DNA of 64,000 nt from Petaurus breviceps papuanus (taxonomy: Eukaryota; Chordata; Mammalia; Diprotodontia; Petauridae), in NCBI GenBank assembly GCA_028583685.1, contig JAMXIF010001194.1:4846064-4910063 (forward strand). The letters run 5' to 3'. Each line of letters begins with the position of its first letter. Within the stretch, counting starts at the first letter, position 1. The notes beneath the pieces were generated by a model. It was given only the letters and a program-made list of their open reading frames with translations. It was not told the DNA's origin and made no database searches. The position numbers and the translations under genes are program-made. Shown in pieces: positions 55,301 through 64,000 of the stretch.

Positions 55301-56129
55301 GTGTGTTTATGTTTCAGAAATGTATTTTAATTTATTACCTGTTAAAACTGGAGTGTGTGTTATACTTGGTTGCAAGTAAGGTATTTAGCCTATATAGTGA
55401 TGCAGATATCTCTAGGAAGTTTGGGAAATGAATCAACAACCATGTAAACCTTTATACTTAGAAAAGTTGGGGATTACAGGGATTTAATGTTTTCCCTAGT
55501 TAGGTGGTGGGTGATCTAAGTACGTAGTAGATAAGGAATGATTAAAAGAGCAATTTTTAAAGGTAATTGGGATACTAAGGAGTTTTTTTGAGATGTCTGT
55601 CATCTTACCTTATTTTTAGCACTTGGGGAGAATTAAGTTTCTTTTGCAGAAAAACAAGCTTGGGAATTGAAAGATAGACAAAAATAATGGTGGTCATGAA
55701 GTTTGTGTTTCATTGACTTGTCAAGAGAGACTTATTTGCTGCATTCAATGAAGATGCTTATATTATCACATCTGTTTTAAAAAGGAGCATCTTCCAAAGA
55801 GCTTGCCGTCCTTTTTGTGTATTTTAGTAATAATCTACACAATATTCTAATGAGATCACTACACAGCAATTTTTTTACATTTTTACAGAAAACTACTTTC
55901 TTGTATGTACTTAAATTTAGGTTGCTAATTTTTATGCTGTTGTGTTTATGATTGCTTGGATTATTGTTCAACTATGGGTTGATCTAGATGCTTTTTGAGA
56001 TCCTTTCTAACTCAGGTTTTTTGATTTTATATTTTTGTCCATTTTTGTTATGCCTACTTTATTAGAGTGTGATTAAAAAAAAAAGATTTGGTGGTTTTCA
56101 GAATAGGAGTTCAGTTTGTTTTAGGGAAA

Positions 56130-56330
56130 GGGAAGGAATAGACATTTGTACAATGCCCTATGCCAGGTACCTCACTAAGTGCCTTTTTCTTTTAAACAAA
56201 TGCTATCTTATTTGATTTTCACAGCATCGCAGGGTGACAGCTATAGCAAAAGGCTGGATTTGAATTCAGCTCTTCCTGATTCCAGACCCAGCTTTCTATC
56301 CATTGAACCACTTATCTTGCCTCAATTATA
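56130..56330 (-). repeat. MIR-type SINE in intron 1
   Basis: 'atgccaggtacctcactaag', 'cttatttgatttt', 'tttgaattcagctcttcctg', 'ttctatccattgaaccactt' in reversed order. Confidence 0.5.
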
Positions 56331-56704
56331 GTTAACTGTTGAGGGAGTGAAAAAACATTATTATCTGCATTATTGCCTGAACTTGACCAGATGAAAGGCC
56401 AGAGGGTAACAAGAAAGTGGTAGAGGCAGAATTTCATCTTTTATACTGATGAGATTAAGGATTAATTACTATTCCATCTTCAACAATTTAACCTTTTCTT
56501 TGATCTTGTTAGCACATGTTAATATAAAAATTCTGTCTTTCTCCGTGAAAAATCTCACTGAAAGTGCCATGAGGTGGCTTTTTGCAAACTGAGCCAATGA
56601 AGTACACTTTGGCATATTTTCAACCACATTGTAAAGACCTGGAGAATTTTTGTCTTCTGAGGACTAACCAGGTTGTTAGGTTTGGAAGAGTTCATTGGCC
56701 AGTA

Positions 56705-57052
56705 CCGTGTTTCCCTGATAATAAGACACTGTCTTATTATATTTTTTGGACAGAAAAACACCAGAGGGCTTATTTTCAGGGGAGGGCTTATTTTAATGAA
56801 CATTGACAGCAATTTTAATAAACAGGTGAACAAAAAAATGTACCTTTATTCAGTAAGCAAATCACGGAGGGGGGGGGGGATGGTGCATACAGAGGGTACC
56901 GTAATATAGCGTGTAGCGCAGAGGATCACCTTCACTACAGTAGCAATCTCAATAGGGCTTATTTTCAGGGGAGGGCTTATTTTAGAGGAATCTTACACAG
57001 TAAGGGGAGGGCTTATTTTCGGGATAGGTCTTATTATCGGGGAAACACGGGG
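56705..57052. mobile_element. TA-flanked MITE with internal repeats
   Basis: The left end 'ccgtgtttccctgataataa' and the reverse complement of the right end 'ccgtgtttccccgataataa' match at 19 of 20 positions after a 2-base offset at the tip. TA dinucleotides flank the element (56703-56704 and 57053-57054), as for Tc1/mariner insertions. Inside, 'gagggcttattttcagggg' and related 'agggcttatttt' units recur several times. It is 348 bases with no transposase. The superfamily is inferred from the TA only. Confidence 0.75.
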
Positions 57053-57344
57053 TAGCAAGTGTGATTATTTTTCTGATAGTAGTATTGCCAGATAATCCAC
57101 CAACGGATGCAATAAGAAGTGTGTTGATCTGAAGCCATGAGTTTTGTTTTAATCCTTGATCTTGGTCAGGTCAGTTGGCCTCCCTTGGCATTATTTTTGT
57201 AATCTATAAAATGAGAGGATTGGATTAAATGATATGGGGTACATTCTAGCCTTAAATCTGATCCTTAACCATGGAAAGGTTCTGCAGAAAGTACCCACAT
57301 TGAAAACATAAAGCACTAAAATATATATTTCAGCTTTTGATGTC

Positions 57345-57545
57345 ATATTACAATTTTCAAAGAAATTTCATGAACGTTTTCCATGCATGAACCCTGTGAG
57401 ATAAGCTAGTTATATTCCCATTTCACTGATGAAAAAGCTAGGTAATCTTGAGTAAGATCACACATAGCTATCAGGTGGTGGGGTTAGCTCCTAATCTACA
57501 CCTAGAGCCTAGGATTTGTATATTTTTCTCCACTGTACCACACTG
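57345..57545 (-). repeat. MIR-type SINE in intron 1
   Basis: 'ccatgcatgaaccctgtgag', 'ctgatgaaaaagctaggtaa', 'ttctccactgtaccacac' in reversed MIR order. Confidence 0.5.
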
Positions 57546-58507
57546 ACTCAAATAACAGTGCTTTTACTGAATGATATATCTTTTAAAATCTTGAGTTCTG
57601 CATTTTACTTAAAATTGTGCAAAGTTAAAATCATTGGGTATTTTGGTGAGGTTTTATGTATTCGACCCCAAAGCACCTCTGTATCCAGTTTGAAGTTATT
57701 ACAAGTGTCATTTGCCTACATATATTACTTTTGCACTTTTTCTAATGTATTTGTCCAAACTAGTTTGAAAGCTCCTACGAGAAAAATAAATTAGAAAAAA
57801 AATAGAAAAATAAAATTGAAAAGGCATTCAATCAGTATAGAAACAAAGCTTCTTTTTAACTGAATTGGTGTGAGGATGGGTGGACTGGATAAAAATCTGG
57901 TCTCTACACTGACTTCATATAGTAGCAGAGTCCTTTTTGTCTGGTCTTGAGTCTGGGTCTCAACCAAGAACCCTAGGTATTCAAATGATTTTTTTTCATA
58001 GGACAGTGGTATAGTGACTGTCCTGGCCATCGAAAGATTAGGGGGACAGAGAACAAGGACAGGTCTCCAACCTTCTTAAAGGTGGAAATTTTTGGATTTT
58101 GGAGTTGGAAGGAACCTTAGAAATCATCTTCCTCTTCATATTACCATCCAGGCCAGAAACCAGGTGGTGTATGATTAACAGCCAGGATGTTGGAGGCCTT
58201 TTGCTTCAAATCAGTGCTCTGTACTATAGTATGAATTATATTTCTTTCCTTTGGTAAGGAATCTGTTATGAAATTTATATTCTTGATTAATAGAAGTATT
58301 ATTTTACTTATTGACTATTTCATAGCTTTCTTAGATAGAAATGTTTTGACTTGCTGATATGACATAATGTCAGTCTCCTATTTGTGACTTTTATGTCCCC
58401 ATTGCCTATCACCGTTTCTGGCACACAAGCACTAAATGTTTGTTGATGTTGAAATTATGACTTAAGATATTTTTCTTAAAAGTAATTTATGTATTTTTTG
58501 TTTATAG

Positions 58508-58730
58508 TTTGGAGCAGAATTTCGTCGATTTTCTCTGGAACGTTCTAAACCTGGAAAATTTGAAGAATTTTATGGATTACTACAGCATGTTCATAAGATA
58601 CCCAATGTTGAAGTTTTAGTAGGCTATGCAGACGTTCATGGAGACTTACTGCCTATAAATAATGATGATAACTATCATAAAGCTGTTTCAACAGCCAATC
58701 CATTGCTTAGGATTTTTATACAAAAAAAAG
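58508..58730 (+). CDS. PARD6B: PARD6B coding exon 2 (PB1 domain)
   Basis: The 223-base exon follows a 'tttatag' acceptor and ends at a 'gtaagt' donor in phase 1. It encodes residues 23-96: [20 protein letters not shown], then [20 protein letters not shown] and ending LRIFIQKK. This is nearly the whole PB1 domain that binds the PB1 of atypical PKC, and it is almost identical to mammalian PARD6B. The exon border phases agree with the known three-exon gene. The remaining three quarters of the protein (CRIB-like, PDZ and C-terminal tail, to about 372 residues in human) lie in exon 3 beyond this window. No frameshift or odd residue was seen. Confidence 0.95.
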
Positions 58731-59047
58731 GTAAGTAAGATTTCAGAAAGTATGTTGCTAATGATCACTACACTTTCTTGAAAGAATGAACTTATTCTGA
58801 TTTTTAGCTGTTGTTGATGTTTTAAATTGGTTTGTTGGGTTAGATACAAAACTCACCTTGGACCTCCCTGAGTCTTAGTTTTCTCAACTGTAAAATGAAA
58901 AGGTTGACCTAAGTGGTCTCTGAGATCTTTCCAACTCTAAATCTATGACCTGTGATTACTTATATTATGATTTATTGTTTCCTGTGATTAGTAAGTGACA
59001 GGAAAACTGGTCTGTGTTGTCCTATATGTTCAGAGGTCAGTAAATGT

Positions 59048-59049
<2 letters not shown>

Positions 59050-59081
<32 letters not shown>

Positions 59082-59224
59082 CAATCGGGGTTAAGTAACT
59101 TGCTCAAGGTTACATAGCCAGTTATTTCTGAGTGTGGTGCTGAGTATCTGAGCCCGGATTTGATCCCCGGGTCATCCCGACACTGGAGCCGGTGCTCTTA
59201 CTCGCTGTGCTACCTGGCCGCCCC
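59050..59224 (-). mobile_element. tRNA-derived SINE, monomer, young
   Basis: Reversed. A 30-base T run, 'aagcaatcggggttaagtaa', 'ttatttctgagtgtggtgct', 'cactggagccggtgctctta', head 'ctacctggccgcccc'. Flanks 'agtaaatgttc' (59039-59049 and 59226-59236) are identical over 11 bases. The long pure T run and intact CpGs suggest recent insertion. Monomer-2 type. Confidence 0.9.
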
Positions 59225-61734
59225 AAGTAAATGTTCTTTATTAATGATACAAAGAGATTTGAAATCACAGAAATTTTATTTTGTTTGTTTCAATGACACT
59301 GTGCTTATGGCACCAAAAACTTTTAAGAGAAAAAACTTTTTAGTATTTAATTCTATTTGCCTGAGGATGTGAGTGCCTTCTCAATTTTTGGTGAATGAAG
59401 AAGGGTGGAGCAACCAGCATCAGGTTCAGCATCTGTATTATAAGGAACAGTGGAAGAATAAGGACTTCATGGCAGTGGTAGAATGGAGGCTGTGGCTGTG
59501 TAGCATCTAGTTCTGGGACTTTAAATTATAAAGCCTGGCATAACATTCTATTACTGAACTCTGATCTCCTTCAAGCTGTACCAGAGCATTAAAAATACAT
59601 GAGAGAGTAAGAACTTGATCAATTCTTCTTTAATAGAACCTCTTGTATGAAAAAAAATCCAACGCTTGTCATTTTTACCCTTGTGCCTACATTTCTACAT
59701 GATGGATATGTAGTGGGAATTTCTAATAAGCACGCGGTGCTTTTCATAATATTCATTCAACATTAAGCTTTTTCAATAACTACATGACAAAAGTTGATGA
59801 ACCATTTTATCTAAGATTTTGTAAGAGTTTGATTATAACACCAGCTGTTTTCATGTGTTCAGTTCACAGCTTGCCTTTAACTTAACATTAGAATTCAGTC
59901 CTAACATCTTTTAAGAGTCTGTACCTTTCTAAATGTCTTTGGCAGGTATTTATCCCAACATTTCTTAGTATTGCGAGGGTTATTAGTTTCAATTAAGATA
60001 TCAAAACAAGACACCTATTTTTCTTAGCTTTTCCTAAATAGTGAAAATGAACACTTGGTATATATTGTTATTAAAGACTTGAGAGTTTTTTAGAGCCTTG
60101 TAGAAGTAAGCAACATTTTAATGGAGAAAAAATTCTGTTTACCAGAGATTGTTTTGTTTTTGTTTTCTAGTAATTTAATGCAAATGATGGCTTTTCTGTC
60201 CAAGAAAAAGTACAGTTGGTCCATTTAAAGTTATACATTATCACACTTTATTTTGATACTTTTCTTGTTGAGCACATAATAGCTATTTATATAACAGGTT
60301 ATATAAACATAATTGGGTACTATTTGATCTAAGAAACAGCTTTAAACTTGGAAATCATTCTGCTGCCACTATCTTCTCCTTACTTGATAGTAAATTTGTT
60401 TACGTAGACAGAAATTTCATACACCTTGGTGACAGCTTATTACAATATCATATAAATTTTAAGTTGTGGTCTTTTTTTTTAGATAATATTTGTTATTCAA
60501 AGAAAACAGATTCCCAGAGTATAAAACTCTTTATAAATCATTTAGTATTTTTTTAATCATTTAAGTATTTTTTTGTTTGAGTTTAGGAAACCTTGGCATC
60601 TTGAATCAGTTGTTTTTACTTTAATTTTTTGGAGCTTGAGGTTCCACTGAATACTATACCTGTTTTTCTTACAAAGGTGGGTTTTAATTGGCAGGGGATA
60701 AACAGTGCATATTTCTAGTGCTGTTGCCATGAGAACAATAGAAAAAAAAGGGAGAGAGAATTAAATCCTGAAAGTGATTTTTACAAAGAAGATTCTAGAT
60801 CCTCTATTATTAGCTAGCTTTTTTTTTTTCTTTTGGTCAGCTGCACAAAAGATATCCTAATTAAATTTATGGAGGAGGAAAACTAGAATATGGTTTTAAG
60901 TTTGACTCTTAAGGGAATATTATGGTTTTAATAACAATAAAATGAGTTATTTTAACTCTTCCATGTTCATGTTTCTGCAATGAGAATGTCAGACTCTAAC
61001 TTATTGATAATGTTTACATTTTTATCTAATGCTTTTACTTCCCTAGTGCATCCTAATTTAGCTGTAATGAGTTTCCTGATCTAATTTGGAAACAATCGTT
61101 TTTGAAACCTTGGCTTTACTTGTGCAAATGAGTTCTGCCAAAAAGAGTGTCAATTTTACCCTAAAACATCATTGAGAAAAACGTTTTTGCTTCGTAAGCT
61201 CCCTGAGGACAGAAACTGTCTTTCCTAATTTTATTCCAAGTGTTTCCTGTAGTAAGTACTTAAAGAATATCTTCTGTGTTACTTATTAAGAATTTTTCAA
61301 TATATAGTAGGGAAATTATATTTGAGCAGAAATAGGACAAAAATTAACAACTTTTAGGCTTTCCTTATGGAAGAAGACCCCCCCCCAAAATGTCCTAAAA
61401 TTGTAGTGGTATTCTTAAATCTATGCACAAGTTGCTTAGTAATTCCTTATGATTTTTAATTATAAAACAAATTCTGTTATTCAACAATTAAGAAGGTCTT
61501 GTTATATTCCTAGTACTGAGTGGGCATTAGGAATATACCAAATAAAAAATATTTGTCCTCAAGGAGCTTATGTTCTGTTGTGATTGTCTTCATTTTCTGT
61601 TTCCCTTTGGAACTATGCCTTATGTATTTGGAAAGAAGATAGAAACATTAAAGAACCACATTCCTATGCTTCTGCCTCTGCTCCTTAAGCCACAGAATTA
61701 AATGTTCAGATCAGATAAGATGCCGTTTTTTTTC

Positions 61735-61998
61735 TTTTTATTTTATTTTCTCCCAATTACATGTCAAGACAATTTTTAGCATTCATTTTTGTAAGATCTT
61801 GAGTTCCAAATTTTTCTTCTCCCTTCCTCAACATCCTCATTTCCAAAAACGGTAGGTAATTTGGAATAGGTTATACATATGTTATCATATAAAACATTTC
61901 CATATTAGTCACAGTTGTGAAAGAAGAAACTGATCAATAGGGAAAAATACAAGAAAAGAATAAAGTAGAAATAAAAGTGTGCTTTGATCATCATTCGC
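61735..61998 (-). repeat. L1 3' tail, reversed
   Basis: Reversed counterpart of 16590-16830: 'cccaattacatgtcaagaca', 'ttgtaagatcttgagttcca', 'gttatacatatgttatcata', 'aatagggaaaaatacaag'. It adjoins the HAL1 tail, which probably inserted into it. Confidence 0.65.
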
Positions 61999-62003
61999 AG
62001 TCC

Positions 62004-64000
62004 ATCATTTTTTTTATTTTTTTATTAATTTATTTTTCATTTTCAACATTCATTTCCACAAAATTTTAAGTTATGGTTTTTTTCTCCTCGTCTTTCCCCT
62101 GCTCCCCACCCCAAAATAAATAGCAAGCCTACTGAATACCCTTCCCTCAATCTGTTCTCTCTTATATCCTCCCCCATAACCCCCCTAACTTTCTAGTAGG
62201 GCAAGATGGATTTCTATACCAGTGCCTGTATATCTTATTTCCCAGTTGCATATAAAAAAAAATTTTTTTTAAACAGTTGTTTTTAAAACTTTGAGTTCCA
62301 GATTTTTTCCCTTCTTCCTTCCTCACTCACCCCCACCGGGAAAATAAGCAATTCAACAGAAGTTGTACATGTGTAGTTAAATCATTTCCATAATTGTTAT
62401 ATTGTGAAAGACTAACTACATTTCCCTCCACCCCCACTTATTCTAATTTTCTCCTTTGACCCTATCCCTTTTCAAAAATGTTTGCTTCTAACTACCCTTT
62501 GCCCTCCTTTCTATCCCCCCCCCCCCTTATCCCCTACTCCCCCTATTTTCCTGTAGGGTAAGATACTCAATTGAGTGTGTATGTTATTCCCTCCTTAAGC
62601 CAAATTCAATGAGAGTAAGGTTGTCCCATTCCTTTTTATCTTCCTGCTCTTCCCCTCCATTGTAACAGTTTTCTCTTTCCTCTTTTATATGAGAACTTTT
62701 ACCCTAATCTATCTCTCCCTTTCTCCTCCCAATATATTCCTCTCTCACCTCTTAATTTTATTTTTTAGATATCATCCCTTCATATTCAATTTGTCTTGTG
62801 CCCTCTATCTTTGAATACATGAATATACATATGCCCACATTCACATATGTATTTATATACACATACACCCTCCTATACATATATATTCCCTTCAACTGTC
62901 CTCATACTGAGAAAAAGTCTCATGAGTTACAATTATAGTTTTTTCCATGTAGGAATGTGAATAGTTCAACTTTAATAAGTTCCTTATGATTTCTTTTTCT
63001 TGTTTACCTTCTCTTGTTTCTTGTATTTGAAAGTAAAATTTTCTGTTCAGCTCTGGTTTCTTCATCAAGAATGCTTGAAAGTCCTCTATTTCATTGAATG
63101 ATCATATTTTCCCCTGAAGTATTACACTCAGTTTTGCTGGGTAAGTGATTCTTGGTTTTAGTCCTAGCTCCTTTGACCTCCAGAATATCATATTCCAAGA
63201 CCTTCAGTCCTTTAATGTAGAAGCTGCTAGGTCTTGTGTTATCCTGATTGTGTTTCCACAATACTCAAATTGTTTCTTCCTGATTGCTTGCATTATTTCT
63301 CCTTGACCTGGAAACTCTGGAATTTGGCTATAATATTCCTAGGAGTTTTCTTTTTGGGATCTTTTTCAAGAGGCAATTGGTTAATTCTTTCAATTTCTAT
63401 TTTGCCCTCAGGTTCTAGAATATCGGGGCAATTTTGCTTGAGAATTTCTTGAAAGATGGTGTCCAGGCTCTTTTTTTGATCGTGGCTTTCAGGTAGTCCA
63501 ATAATTTTAAATGATCTCTCCTGGATCTATTTTCCAGGTCTTCCCAATGAGATATTTCACACTGCCTTCTATTTTTTCATTTGTGTGGATCTGTTTTATA
63601 GTATCTTGATTTCTCATAAAGTCATTAGCTTCCAGTTGCTCCAATCTAATTTTGAAGGAGTTATTCTCTTCAGTGTCTTTTTGAAATTCCTTTTCCATCT
63701 GGCAAATTTGGCTTTTTAAAGCACTCTTCTTCTCATTGGCTTCTTTGGCCTTTCTTGCCATTTGAGTTAGTCTACTTTTTAAGGTGTTATTTTCTTCAGC
63801 ATTTTTTGGGGTCTCCTTTAGCAGGCTGTTGACTCACTTTTCATGATGTTCTTGCATCATTCTCATTTGTCTTCCCAGTTTTTCCTCCACTTCTCTTGAT
63901 TTTCAAAATCCTTCTTGAGCTCCTCCATGGCCTGTAAGCAGTTCATATTTTTCTTGGAGGCTTTTGATGCAGGAGTTCTGACTTCACTGTCTTCCTCCCA
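62004..64000 (-). mobile_element. HAL1 (half-L1), reversed, runs off window
   Basis: Third HAL1 copy. From right to left on the minus strand: ORF1 from about residue 28 (matching 25741 onward), coiled coil ('SQICQMEKEFQK' at about 63700), C-terminal half, the TA/CA microsatellite (about 62810-62890), then two successive L1-like tails ending at about 62010. No SINE interrupts it and there is no ORF2. ORF1 is broken by several stops and indels. It shows the family's tail structure most cleanly. Confidence 0.8.

Larger units (their letters stand above)
52097..58507 (+). other. PARD6B: PARD6B intron 1
   Basis: 6.4 kb between a 'gtgggt' donor and a 'tttgtttatag' acceptor. It is AT-rich after the first 300 bases. 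Contents recognised: MIR-like pieces at about 52875-52960, 56130-56330, 57170-57260 and 57345-57545; a (TA)n run at about 54199-54220; a MITE at 56705-57052; and an L2 3' end at about 58375-58450. The stretch 53.0-56.1 kb has few repeats and no recognised element. Confidence 0.85.
58731..64000 (+). other. PARD6B: PARD6B intron 2, partial
   Basis: It runs from the 'gtaagt' donor to the right edge with no acceptor or exon 3 found. Contents: a MIR 3' half at about 58845-58950, a SINE at 59050-59224, L2 3' ends at about 61195-61270 and 61490-61580, an L1 tail and a HAL1, both reversed. 59.3-61.2 kb is AT-rich with no recognised repeat. Confidence 0.8.

Overview
The window is nuclear DNA from a marsupial. 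Its one recognisable protein-coding gene is the 5' part of PARD6B on the + strand: CDS exon 1 at 52031-52096 and exon 2 at 58508-58730, under a CpG-island promoter at about 51.1-52.3 kb. The third exon, which in the family carries the CRIB and PDZ regions, lies beyond the right edge. The repeats point to a marsupial, probably an Australian one: tRNA-derived SINEs of WSINE1 type, Mar1-type SINEs with a common 3' tail, ORF1-only half-L1 (HAL1) elements, and abundant old L2, MIR and CR1/L3 remnants. A dasyurid is my guess, not something the sequence proves.

Layout. 0-5.9 kb is intergenic DNA with old repeats and an internally deleted L1. A 100-N assembly gap at 5977-6076 sits next to C-rich tracts and a CpG-rich, promoter-like patch at 6.6-7.1 kb. 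From known mammalian gene order (RIPOR3 upstream of PARD6B on the opposite strand) this patch could be the RIPOR3 5' end, but no exon is proven. A pyrimidine-rich tract follows to 7.8 kb. 8-22 kb is repeat-rich intergenic DNA with a HAL1 copy, a dimeric SINE, a 5'-truncated L1, a near-palindromic hAT MITE and an LTR lodged in a trinucleotide microsatellite.

22-36 kb is a stack of nested insertions. An L2 and a CR1/L3 fossil are followed by a 1.14 kb solo LTR carrying an open frame, then a HAL1 split by two SINE insertions and by a 6.5 kb ERVL-class provirus (gag, protease, RT, RNase H, integrase, dUTPase, no env). Next come another SINE, an L1 fragment and a second solo LTR family. 36-51 kb holds more SINEs, L1/L2 debris and a second copy of the 1.14 kb LTR with the same open frame. 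PARD6B fills 51-64 kb. Its intron 1 contains a TA-flanked MITE, and its intron 2 contains a SINE and a reverse-oriented HAL1 that runs off the right edge.

The most interesting signals are the open frame with a hydrophobic start and an in-frame 33-codon duplication inside both copies of one LTR family; the HAL1 family, whose copies join L1 ORF1 directly to L1-like tails with no ORF2; and a head-to-tail dimeric SINE with monomer-specific differences shared by two independent insertions. All family assignments come from reading the sequence and from memory of the families; no search was run.
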